From assembly GCA_037954665.1 (NCBI GenBank), contig JBBMOL010000206.1, positions 558,001 to 622,000 of the forward strand: a DNA stretch of 64,000 nucleotides, given 5' to 3'. The notes under the pieces are model-generated. The model worked only from the letters and a program-made list of their open reading frames with translations, had not been told where the DNA came from and did not search any database. Source of the stretch: Laguncularia racemosa (lineage: Eukaryota > Streptophyta > Magnoliopsida > Myrtales > Combretaceae). Positions 55,222 through 64,000 of the stretch are shown one piece after another. Both the position numbers and the translations under genes were made by a program. The stretch's first letter is position 1; every line of letters starts with the position of its first letter.

Positions 55222-55965
55222 TTATGGGATCAAGTAGCATCAAGAGTTCACGAGCCAAAGTCTAATGACCCGCTACATGGTATTGGAGGTCCAATGACAA
55301 GAGCTAGAGCTAAGCAAGTGGGAGAAGCCTTGCAAGGATTAGTTATGGAACTCCAAGAGCAAGAAGCAGGTCGACACAAGTCTAATTGAAGTCCCGAGTT
55401 AGTAAACATAATATATCAAAGCACGGACGAAGCAGAGGCCATCAACGATGGAACGACAACCTACAGCAAAGGGAAGGTCGCCAACCTAGAGGCAAAGGAA
55501 AGTCGGCCTTCTTGGCCGGCCTTGAAGGAAGCAACGCTGGCGGGTTAAGGACGTTGGCCTTGGAATCTGCATTGCCGACATAAAGTCGGCCTAGACATCT
55601 GTAGAACATCTTTTCTTTTTCTCTTTTCTTCCATTATTTCAAAGCCGGCCATATATGCATTTAGGTCGCTAGCTTATGTGATATTTCGACTATAACACCT
55701 TGTTTTGTCATTTGAAAGGACAGTTTTATCATTTTTGAATGAGAAATTTCCTTGAGAGAATCCTCTCTTCTTTAGTTCTTGCGAATAGAACTTCCTTCGA
55801 TTTCTTCATCCTAAACGCTTAGAGAAATCTATCAAAGAAGCTTAGGTTCTAATCGACAGGTTCGATTGGGGTCGGGTTACGTTTCATTTTCGATTCAATT
55901 TCGATTCTCGGGTTTGAATCCTTCTTGAACGTTAGGTCTTAGATCGATATCTAGGGTTCGCGTCA
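55222..55965 (+). mobile_element. 3' LTR of element E
   Basis: Begins TTATGGGATCAAG where the 5' LTR has TGATGGGAATCAAG, so the terminal TG is mutated and one A is lost. The lost A shifts the CR-motif frame, which is intact in the 5' LTR. It carries about 25 extra bases around 55505-55535 (cggccttcttggccggcc). Ends GGGTTCGCGTCA, then TATCA and satellite. Confidence 0.92.
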
Positions 55966-56573
55966 TATCATCACTGCAAATGTCATCGCTACAAATGTAG
56001 TCTCCATAAATATCGCCACTACATATATTATCATAACTGATATTGTCACTTCAAATCTCCTTATCATCACTACAAGCATCATCATCGCAAATATGATCAT
56101 TGCAAATGTCATCATTGTGGCAAACTTTGTCCTTGCAAATGTTAATGTCAACATTGCAAACATAGTCACTACAAATGTTGTTGTTGTAAATATCATTACT
56201 ACAAATGTTCTCGTCATTGTTGCAAATGTCGTCTCTGCAAATATCATCGCTTCAAATGTCAACATCATGGCAAACTTTGTCGCTACAATTATCATCGTCA
56301 TCACTATAAATATCGTTACTACAAATATCACCGCTGCAAACATCATTACTACAATTATTGTCATCGTAAATATCGTAGTTGTAAATGTCCCCATCGTCAC
56401 CATAAATATCATTGCTACAAATGTGTGATCACTACAAACATTGTTGTCAAAAAAGTCATTGCAATAAATGTACTCCTTATTGCTGCAAACATTATTGCCA
56501 CAAATATCATTATTGTGAATGTCATTGTCGTGCAAATTTTTTCCTTGCAAATGTCGTCGTCGTCGCAACAAAA
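55966..56573 (+). repeat. Compound minisatellite, block 3b
   Basis: Continues block 3a after the TATCA duplication. It ends with CAAAA (56569-56573) at the LTR start of F, the last satellite in the window. Confidence 0.93.
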
Positions 56574-58449
56574 TGATGACAACCGAGCTAGGAAGTGGAT
56601 AGCGAATCCTCTTGAGATGCTAGTTGGACCTATGATCCCACTTCGAGCTAAATGATTTAAGGAAGCACTTAACGGGCTAATCAAAGAAATTCAAGATGAA
56701 AAGCAATACTTGCGTCAACCCAAGAATGAACTAAGTATAATCCAAGTCATTAAAGTCCAAGATGTTCGAAAACAAAGACGACTTGAAGATTTTTGCTGAG
56801 AACCAAAGTTGTCGATGTTGAGAACCAAAGTTGTAGGCGCGGAGGATCAAAGCCGCCGGCTACAGGTGTGGAGGATCAAAGCCACTGGCCTAAGTGGTAG
56901 GAATCAAAATCCGACAAGACCTATCATTAGGGCAAGAACTAAAGGAATTCAAATTTTGGTGATGAGGGCCCATTTTAAGCAGATCGACCTCGGAATTATT
57001 TATATATTAACCTCTTTTCTATTATTCTTGTATTGTGTTTTCCAACAGGCACACTTATCATATTTTATAGGGCAATGGACAAACTCCCTCAGACTCAGCT
57101 TGTGGGTTATCTATGGACCGACCTGAACCGGCGATGAGTTGGGCCAATGGATCCTATAGAAGATCGGCATCTTGAAGACCATTTCTTTTATATATTTCTT
57201 CTTTTATGAACTATTTTGGTTTTGGGACACTTTTATTTTCTTGTAATTTTCATTTAGGGCTAGCCACCTTAAAAGTGGCAAACTTGTAATTTTGACCACT
57301 TTTTAACCCTAGGAGTAACAAGTATAAATACTTGCTTAAGAGAGGGTTTGAGGAGGCCAATTTTTACAGATTTGAGAGACACTTTCACGTGTGGAATTAG
57401 GGTTCTTTCCTTAGTTCAAAACTCTTATCAATTTCAACCCAAGAATTGGAATTGTGGCGAGTGCGACGAAGAGGAATTGTGAGTCATATTGATTCCATCT
57501 TTGTTGTATGTTCATTTCTTCTCTAGTGAGTCATATCTAGGGTAGATTTGGATCTTTCTTGGACATATTTGTGGTTCTATTTCGTGGACAACAATCTTGT
57601 AAGATTGATTGTTTCCATGAGCACTTGAATTACATATTTCATTTTTAGTGTTGGCGTGAATTTGTGATTGAAAGGGAAAGTGGATTTCATGGTTTTATTG
57701 CTTTCTTTGATCTGATTTCCACATGATATTTCAATCCTTATTGTGGTTACTTGGTTAATGTTTCCAATAGAGATTATAATTAAATCATTTGAACAACATT
57801 TTCCATCAAAATCTACAAAGGTGTCACGTGAATTGCTTCCTTGGTGGACCGGTTTTGTATGAGACTTGAGACTTGTTTTCTTGAGTCATTTGATTGTGCT
57901 TGGAAGTGGAATTAGGCACATCACTAAGTGGCCAACATTGAGGAGATAAGTCGGCTGGAATCACGATTAAGGCCATTGGCTTTTAAACTGGCTTACTCTA
58001 ATTTAGGCCGGTTGGAAGTTGGATTTAGGCTACCAGCTTAGGTGCTAACTTAGTAGAAATTATAGGTCGACTTTAGTCAAATTTAGGTTGTTGGCGTATA
58101 ATGTTTTCCTTAGTTGTAAGTAGGGTTTTTTATACATTTTGTTATGTTTTTTTGGTGAGACTATGAATAGTCGTCATAGACTCCATTGTAGACACTTTTT
58201 GACATTACTGAATTACAAACACTCTTCTTCTATTCTTGAAGAATTTGAACTTATCAAAATTGTCCCGTAGTGTTCATACCTTTACTTATCAATCAGTCTT
58301 CCATCCTGATTGTGGCGTATACATCACACTAAGGTTCTTGCTTCTTTATAAGCAATGGGTCACGATTTTCCCTTCATTCGTGATCAATCGTTGGTTGTTC
58401 GATTTAAATCGATCTTGACTTTCAACATAGGTTGATATAGTTCACATCA
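56574..58449 (+). mobile_element. 5' LTR of element F, interrupted by a solo LTR
   Basis: Starts TGATGACAACCGAG and ends TTCACATCA. The first part encodes NPLEMLVGPMIPLRAK-stop-FKEALNGLIKEI, aligned with DPLEVPPGPITRTRAKRFKEALNGLI of element A, read in parts. CCGGC-type words recur in U3 (56855-56870, 58000). Without the nested element it is about 842 bp. R/U5 blocks match A and H. Confidence 0.88.
56895..57923 (+). mobile_element. Solo LTR of the B/G/I family nested in the F LTR
   Basis: Flanked by CTAAG (56890-56894 and 57924-57928). Starts TGGTAGGAATC, ends AGGCACATCA, 1029 bp, long subtype like 26268-27308. TATA-type box at 57318-57335 (ACAAGTATaaATACTTGC). Confidence 0.95.
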
Positions 58450-58451
58450 TT

Positions 58452-58463
58452 TGGTATCAAAAC
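58452..58463 (+). other. Primer-binding site of element F
   Basis: TGGTATCAAAAC, two bases after the LTR end; a decayed initiator tRNA-Met-type site. Confidence 0.7.
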
Positions 58464-58942
58464 AATCAGGTTGACGAAGTTTGAATCTTTGTGTATTTGT
58501 TGAACTTATTAGACTTGTTATAGCAGCTATTGTATGTGTTCATTGATCCACTTTGAATTATTATTTGAATAGTAAAAAAAAAATTAGGATTCTTGGCAAT
58601 TGTTGTGTTGAAGACCCGAAAATCATAATTGCGTTGTTTGAATTGTCGGGGAAACTGTTGTGACTTGTTGAATTGTTGATTCCAAAAACAAGGAATCTAT
58701 TGAATCCATGGGATAAATCCTGATTTGTTGTTTAATTCTAAAAGAATTGAGGAAGAGATTGTGAGTGGTAAGAGGCAAGAGTGGTGAGACCATTAGAGTG
58801 TGCAAAAGGCAATTGAATCTTGTGAGACATAAAACATGAGTAGTTAGAGAGATTCATTGATTAAGTAGAAAACATGAGAGGGAGTGATTCAGTGAGGATC
58901 TTTACTTTTCTATTATTATCTTTGTTTTTTGTTATAAAAAAT
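58464..58942 (+). other. Leader of element F
   Basis: AT-rich with an A run near 58574; no gene seen. Leads directly into the gag ATG at 58943. Confidence 0.6.
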
Positions 58943-59372
58943 ATGTCTAATAGAAATTATCCTGATAATGTGATGCAGGGTGTTGACACGAAATTGATCA
59001 TGGAGACTTTGATTGCTGAGATGAGGAGGATGCTTAGAGTAAAGATGGATCAATTTCAAGAGCAAATGGAACAGAATTTTAAGCAGTCTCGAATTGCTTC
59101 TACTGGACCTAGGAGGGATAAAATGCCTAGAAGGGTAGTGCGTATGGAGGAGGATGATTAGGGTAGAGAAGGGTCTACACTGATTCTGATTAGGAGTTTT
59201 TCATGGGTTATAGGAGGAAAATAGGAGAGAAGTAAAGGAGCTAGGAAAGAAGAAGATAGTAATCTAGGAAATATAAAGATGAAAATTCCTTCCTTCTAAG
59301 GGAAGAATGATCCTAAAGTATATCTTGAGTGGGAGAAAAAGGTGGAACTGGTTTTTGATTATCATAACTACT
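58943..59372 (+). pseudogene. gag: gag of element F, 5' part
   Basis: MSNRNYPDNVMQGVDTKLIME, read in parts, then RMLRVKMDQFQEQMEQNFK, a likely coiled coil, and RIASTGPRRDKMPRRVVRMEEDD. The TAG at 59159-59161 is at the same place as the TGA in H. Further stops follow, then KMKIPSF-like sequence and EWEKKVELVFDYHNY before an Athila-type LTR breaks it at 59373. The remaining two thirds of gag are not present further right. Confidence 0.85.
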
Positions 59373-59893
59373 TGATAAGTGTAAGAAGACCATTAATTCT
59401 AGTGCTTATTAGTTATAATTTTACATGGATTTCATGGGATTTGTGAAGAAAAGGGTACTTATATGATTAAATTTTAATTTCAGGCGTCAATGAAGACAAA
59501 AGAAAGGTTTAAGGATGATATGAGCTAAGGTGAGGTGAAATTTGGCGAAAAATGAAGAAAAGTGATTTTCAACTCAACACAACCTTCAGCATAACCCATG
59601 CAGATGCCCATGCTAGATGAAAAAAATAACTAGCAGCTATGCTAAAATATGCCCCAAGTTCAACATAGCCCGTGCTAATGATTAGTGACAAGAATTCTTT
59701 TCAGCCCTACCTCGAGCACTGTTGTGTTAAAGGCCGTACTGAACTGGGTAATGAAAATAACGTGTTTCAAAGTTAGCACGGCCGTGCTGACGCCCTGTTA
59801 AACCCTATTTTCGCAAAACTATAAATAGACGCTTTGTTTTATTTTAAAGGGACTTTTTTTCTTCTGGCTTCATTTTAAAAACCCTAGAGCCGT
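59373..59893 (+). mobile_element. Partial Athila-type LTR, cut by element G
   Basis: Starts TGATAAGTG and shares with the LTR at 11226 the words gaagaaaagggt(a/g)ctta and taatttcagg. It contains an agcacggccgtgct palindrome (about 59780) and a tataaatagacg TATA-like box at 59820. It ends where the G LTR begins, so only the first third to half is visible. Confidence 0.75.
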
Positions 59894-60931
59894 TGATAGG
59901 AATCAAAATCCAACAAGACTTATCATTAGGGTAAGAACTAAAGGATTTCGAATCTTGGCGATGAGGGCCCATTTTGAGCAAATCGACCTTTGAATTATTC
60001 GTTTACTAACCTGTTTTATCTTATTCATGTATTATATATTCCAACAGGCACACTTATCATATCTTACAGGGCGATGGACAAACTCACTAAGACTCAGCTT
60101 GTCGGTTATCTAAGGATTGACCTAAACCGGCGATGAGTTTAGCCCGACAAATCCTATAGAAGAGCTAGCATGATGGAGACTATTTTTATTTGTAATTATT
60201 TCTTTGGACTATTTATGTGTAAGCTTTTGGAACACTTTTTATTTGGTTGTAATTGAGTTTTAGGATCGACCACCTTAAAAGTTGCATAGTTGTATTTTTG
60301 TGGACTTTTTAACCCTAAAGGGAGCAAGTATAAATACTTGCTTAAAGTAAGGTTTGAGGAGGCTATTTTTCAGATTTGAACATACACTTTACGTGAGGGA
60401 ATTAGGGTTCTTCCTAGTTCATTTTCTCTTATCAATTTCAATCCCAAGAATTGGAATTGTGGCTAATGCAACAAGGGGAAATTGTAAGTTATATCAATTT
60501 CTTATTGTTTTGTTTCTTTTCATCTCTAGTGAGTCATATCTAGGGTTGGATTGAAATCTTCTTGGATAGATTTTCATTGAATTTTTAATCAAATTATCAT
60601 TGCATAATTGATTGGTTTTTAGCACTTGTTAATACCATCAATTTGTCATTATACTTGTGACGTGGAATTTCTTTATTGTGAGGAGAATCATGGTTTGAAT
60701 TTATGTATTGTTGATTGGGGTTCTCTTGGAATTTAAGTTGTTTAATTGATTCAATTGAGGATTATCATCTTTGTGGATTTCATCTCCTTCATTTTATCAT
60801 TTGATTCATCATCCATCAATTAGGGTTCACGCAAATTGTCTCTCTTGTGAACCGAATTCGATCTTGTCTTTTGAGGCTGATATTTGGGTTGTTTTGATTA
60901 TGCTTAATCCCCTTTTAGGCACATCATAATT

Positions 60932-60943
60932 TGGTACCAGAGC
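60932..60943 (+). other. First primer-binding site of element G
   Basis: TGGTACCAGAGC, one base from the initiator tRNA-Met-type site. Confidence 0.78.
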
Positions 60944-61039
60944 ATCATCATACTTGGATTCATTCTTGATCACGTCCTTGTTGTGGGAATTGGTTCATAA
61001 ATATTGAGGAATTGTGCAATTGTTGAATTGGTTTGATTG

Positions 61040-61119
61040 ACATTGTCTAATTGTCTTTCAAATTGGTTTTGAATGTGCTTAATCTTGGTTTTAGGCACAT
61101 CATCTTTTGGTATCAGAGC
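61040..61119 (+). repeat. Second LTR end and primer site in element G
   Basis: Bases ending ttaggcacatca at 61102 repeat the LTR terminus. TGGTATCAGAGC at 61108-61119 is the exact consensus primer site. The spacer tctttt matches that of B. It is a partial tandem duplication or a scar of recombination between related elements. Confidence 0.75.
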
Positions 61120-61443
61120 TTGAGGTTTAAGAGGAGGGATTTGCAATTTGGAATTCGGAAATTTAGGGTTCTTATCACCTGGATCCGAAATTGTGTATTG
61201 AAGAATTGAATTATTTCAATTGTGTTGTTGAAGTGATTTCCTTGTTGTTAATTGTTGTGGACGTGGAGTACTTACCATATTCTTTGTCTCCTTAAGTTGA
61301 CCGTAATTGGTTTAAGGGAAATCATCATTGTCATCATTTAAGGGAAGTGAAATTTGAAGCCTAGAAGAGTGTTGTTTTGAAATTATTGTCGTGTGTTGTA
61401 GTGTTGTGTGTGGCGAAGTGGATATGTTATTGTAGCTTCTTTG

Positions 61444-62348
61444 TGATGTGCTTAAAGGGGGGTCAAGCACAATCAACTAAAAAGGGATGAATTGAAACGA
61501 ACATCCACGCCACAAACAAAGGAAATGACTCAAAATTCCTCAAGAAACCGAAATATTGATGAACAACAATATATGATATAACGTTGATTGCAAGAATGAA
61601 AATGAAATGGGATTCAATTTCAATTCAAAATTCCTTTAAATTCCAAATCTTAGAACCCTAATTTCATAAGAACAAAAAGTACATAAAAGTAACTAAATCC
61701 TCACCAGATATGACTCACTAGTTTGGAATTAGGATCAACTTGTAATTTGTTGATATAACACACAACAAATCCAAGCCAACTCGCCACAATTTCACTAAGG
61801 AAATTGATAAGAGCAAATGCTTGAAAGAGGCACTCTCTCTCACGGCACAAAGGGGGTGTTTTTCTCAAATGTTCAAAAAGCCCCTCAAAAAACCTAATTT
61901 GCAAGTATTTATACTTGCACCCTTTAGGGTTAAAATGACAAGAAAATCACAACTATGCCACTATAAGGTGGCCGGTCCTAAAGGCAAAATTACAACCAAA
62001 TAAAATGTCCCAAAAGCTTACAAAATAAATGGTTCAAACATAAATTACAAATACAAAAAATAATCTTCAGCAAGCTAGCTTCATAATGGAATTCGTCGGC
62101 TCAACTCATCGCCGGTTCAGGTCGGTCCATAGATAACTCACAAGCTGAGTCTTAGTGAGTTTGTCCATCGCCTTGTGAAGCCAAATAAGCATACCTGTTG
62201 GAATATACAATTCATGAATAAGATAAAAGATGTTAGATAATAATTAACTCCAAGGTTGATCAGCTCGAAATGGGCCCTCATCGCCAAGATTCGAAATCCA
62301 TCAATTTTTGTCCTAATGATAGGTCTTGTCGGATTTTGATTCCCATCA
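61444..62348 (-). mobile_element. 3' LTR of element I, 905 bp
   Basis: On the minus strand TGATGGGAATC (62348) to AGCACATCA (61444), short subtype like 33149 and 53289. CR-like start with NPTRPIIRTKIDGFR. Palindromic TATA box at 61901-61918. The bases on its inner side (62349-62357, CCAAGGAGA on the minus strand) resemble a polypurine tract. Confidence 0.85.
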
Positions 62349-62690
62349 TCTCCTTGGACCTCAAAAAGATTTGACCTCAAATCTTGTAGCTCAAATGCAA
62401 CAGAGACTCCGTTTTCCAAAAGCAATCCATCTAAAGGAGTATCTCTACAGAATCCCAATATCTGAAATACCATAGTAGATGATTGTTTTCTTTCCTCCAT
62501 TTCTTGGATGTATTTCTTCTGTAACAAAAACAAGGACTCATTATTTACTGATGTTTCCTCTGTCTCAACCCATTCCATCAAGTTTGTTTCCTCTTTTTCT
62601 GACTCATCTATATGATGTTGATCCCTAGGGTTTTCTAATGGTTGACCCAACTGATCATTATCCTCTGAAACCTCTAAAGGTTAGCACAAT
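62349..62690 (-). CDS. Open frame of unknown function between gag remnant and 3' LTR of I
   Basis: Minus-strand frame of about 100 codons before the LTR, opening MGQPLENPRDQHH (ATG near 62650) and continuing into the LTR. It is acidic (ESEKEETNLMEWVETEETS), then has LFLLQKKYIQEMEERKQ as a likely helix, then GLLLENGVSVAFELQDLRSN and LFEVQGDD. The last words resemble the pol end of relatives (DLRINHFQEEGND in A), so the frame may be a rearranged pol tail fused to foreign sequence. I do not recognise the rest. It may be a non-functional remnant. Confidence 0.4.
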
Positions 62691-63058
62691 GGTGTTTGAC
62701 ATCTTTCATCTGTAGAACCCTTATCATCAAGTGAAGGCATTTGTAGCTCTGCACACTCTAAGCCTCTAGGTGGTCTAAATTCCATTTCTGGGAATGGTTT
62801 AAGCCCAAAATTATCATCTCTATCTTCTCTAAGAGCATGATAATCTCCCTGTACTCTAGGTGGCTCCTGAAGGTGTACCACTGGTGGTGGTGGCAATGTT
62901 ATCCTATCAATCCTTGTTGCTAATGTAGTAACAAGTTTTCTAAGGTCCCGAAGTTGTTCATCTAAGGTCCTCCCACCTGCAACATTAGAACCCTGACCTC
63001 CACCAATTCGACTATATGCTACATCACTCATTCCTCCATTCACACTATTAATAGACAT
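62681..63058 (-). pseudogene. gag: gag N-terminal part of element I
   Basis: The start is MSINSVNGGMSDVAYSRIGGG at 63058, read in two parts, then NVAGGRTLDEQLRDLRKLV and MEFRPPRGLECAELQMPS. It ends with DDKGSTDERCQTPLC and a stop. Up to GSTDE it matches B (GSADE), where B goes on into the capsid block YLDWEDKVE. The capsid, knuckle and all of pol are deleted here. About 125 codons of an expected 400 remain. Confidence 0.85.
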
Positions 63059-64000
63059 TTTTGTGGATGCAATCTATTTGATGTACCAATGTAATGTCTA
63101 GTAATTGTAGCACACTTGCTTCACAAAAACAATTCACGCCAAAACCAACTCACTCCGCCACTTATACACTTTACACACAACACACTAAATTTACGCAACA
63201 AGAATATGTTGCAACCCTTCACTTCCAAGGTAGGAACAAACAACAACTAACTAATAGGCTTCTTTAAATTGCAACAACAACAAGAAACGGCAACAACAAC
63301 TATACACTTCCACATACACGGCAACAATTTTTACAAGTGACACCCTTAATGCAACCTTGCCACAAATGGTAAGAATCAATTTCAAATTCAAATGAAATAT
63401 ATTCAATACCACTCTTAACTACTTGAAGTAAATGGATGTGTTTCAATTCAAATTGTTTCCTCTTCTTCCACGCAAATTCAAATCTGGAAATTATACACTT
63501 CCACTTCCAATTTGCACACACAACACCATATACACTCCTACACATTCACGGTGCACTTTATCCACTTCAACACAATTTTTCAACCGAAATTAACATAAGA
63601 AAGGCAGCATTTAAATTTGAAAATCAATCCTCTTCACTAATTGCAACTCCTCCACATTTGGTAAGATGCAAATTTTCAAATTCAAACAAGCACAATTAAC
63701 TCCTTCACTCTTAATGCTTGTTTTGAAATCAAATAACTTCCTTTCTTACACACTAATCAAATCTGAAAATTGCACATATCCTTCCACAATTCCGAATTCA
63801 ACAATGCAAAATAAACACAATTCTCTTCCTACACAATTGCACTTCCTAACTTGCACTAACTTTCCTCCTCCTTCTTCACGTAAACAACACACGGCAAGGA
63901 TGAAGACAATAACCAAACTTTTCTTTCAAATCAGAAGCTTCATTTATCCTCTTCAACAAAGATCAATCACGTAAATATCAAGGTGACAACAAAAAAAAAA
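63059..64000 (-). other. Leader of element I
   Basis: No gene seen. On the plus strand it is rich in caacaac, cacttccac and acggcaac words, as in the leader of B (6617-7546). The LTR is not reached before the window ends; the final bases are an A run. Confidence 0.6.

Larger units (their letters stand above)
53064..55237 (+). pseudogene. Integrase of element E, split by a solo LTR
   Basis: The HHCC zinc finger starts with VRETHGGGLMGHFGVKKTL and resumes after the insertion as DILHEHFYWPKMKHDV and CDKCIACR. The solo LTR (53289-54191) therefore lies between the two histidines and the two cysteines. The catalytic core has WTDISMDFVLGLPRSESGK, VVSDRDVKFLSHFW and QTDGQTEVFNRT, so all three acids remain. 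Stops: TAG near 54278 (glutamine of CRQAKS in relatives), TAA 54710-54712, TAG near 54905. The end has GPFQVLERINDNAYKIDL and DAGDSRTNLSEEGG, then a one-base deletion at the LTR start closes the frame at 55237. Confidence 0.93.
48232..55965 (+). mobile_element. Element E: full-length CRM-type retrotransposon, nested solo LTR in integrase
   Basis: Flanked by TATCA (48227-48231 and 55966-55970) in satellite. The order is 5' LTR, primer site, leader, gag, protease, RT, RNase H, integrase, polypurine tract, 3' LTR. Without the nested LTR and its duplication it is about 6.8 kb. After one frameshift in gag, everything from the zinc knuckle onward is in one frame, interrupted by about ten stops. This is the most complete element in the window. 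LTR lengths differ (721 and 744 bp) and the LTRs carry many differences, so the insertion is not young. Confidence 0.96.
59894..61443 (+). mobile_element. Element G: 5' LTR, duplicated primer site and leader of a B/G/I-family element
   Basis: The LTR is 59894-60926 (TGATAGGAATC to GGCACATCA). It is followed by a primer site and, 176 bases later, by a second copy of the LTR end with a second primer site. The leader runs to 61443, where reverse element I starts. No gag of G is present in the window. Candidate duplication GCCGT (59889-59893) cannot be confirmed. Confidence 0.8.
61444..64000 (-). mobile_element. Element I: reverse B/G/I-family element with pol deleted, continues past the window
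   Basis: On the minus strand: leader (64000 to 63059), gag N-terminus, a short unexplained open frame, a purine run and the 3' LTR. Pol is absent. The outer flank at 61439-61443 is CTTTG; the partner, if any, lies beyond base 64000. It appears to have inserted into the leader of G. Confidence 0.78.

Noticed and set aside
61439..62353. 61444-62348 as another solo LTR
   Set aside because: The flanking five bases differ (CTTTG against TCTCC), and the inner side shows a polypurine-like run and pol-tail words, so it fits the 3' LTR of element I.
1..64000. tRNA, rRNA or telomere repeats
   Set aside because: I looked for tRNA-like arms beyond the primer sites, rRNA signatures and TTTAGGG runs and saw none.

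Overview
The window looks like heterochromatin of a flowering plant. It holds no intact host gene. Nearly everything is either a compound minisatellite or decayed LTR retrotransposons nested in it. The plant assignment rests on Ty3/gypsy gag-pol families of plant type, an Athila-type gag and 3' region, a Tekay/Del-like LTR end, and a plant mobile domain (PMD) pseudogene. I cannot name the species.

The backbone is an AT-rich minisatellite of 15-, 18- and 21-bp units around AAATATCATCGCTGC. It appears in seven blocks: 5303-6060, 12671-13329, 15765-16699, 22598-26267, 27309-28207, 40710-48231 and 55966-56573. They total about 15 kb, almost a quarter of the window, and all have the same orientation. 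At three breaks the retrotransposon between blocks is flanked by a 5-bp target-site duplication lying in the satellite (AAATG, TTATC, AATAT), and the same holds for the break at 48232-55965 (TATCA). The blocks 12.7-28.2 kb and 40.7-56.6 kb are therefore two interrupted arrays, and possibly one.

Layout: 1-4504, retrotransposon A with its 3' LTR, inserted beside a Tekay-like LTR fragment (4505-5302). 5303-6060, satellite. 6061-8320, reverse gag-leader-LTR fragment B. 8321-12670, deleted Athila element. 12671-28207, satellite interrupted by C (13330-15764, an aberrant insertion with inverted ends), D (16700-22597, LTR-gag-pol-LTR) and a solo LTR (26268-27308). 28208-31190, AT-rich DNA and the PMD pseudogene. 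31190-40709, reverse element H, its leader split by a solo LTR (33149-34050) and a long Tekay-like sequence ending at 39772. 40710-56573, satellite interrupted by E (48232-55965), whose integrase is itself split by a solo LTR (53289-54191). 56574-64000, F, an Athila-type LTR piece, G and reverse element I.

A, C, D, E, F, H and the B/G/I family share gag and pol of the CRM (centromeric retrotransposon) type. In each, the start of the LTR still encodes the C-terminus of integrase with a P-[IM]-T-R-x-R-A-K-like motif, which is a CRM hallmark. A satellite filled with several CRM-like families makes a centromeric or pericentromeric location a reasonable inference, but the sequence alone does not prove it. 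All coding regions are broken by stops, frameshifts and deletions. Most of the stops replace glutamine codons (CAG or CAA to TAG or TAA), as expected from deamination of methylated cytosine.
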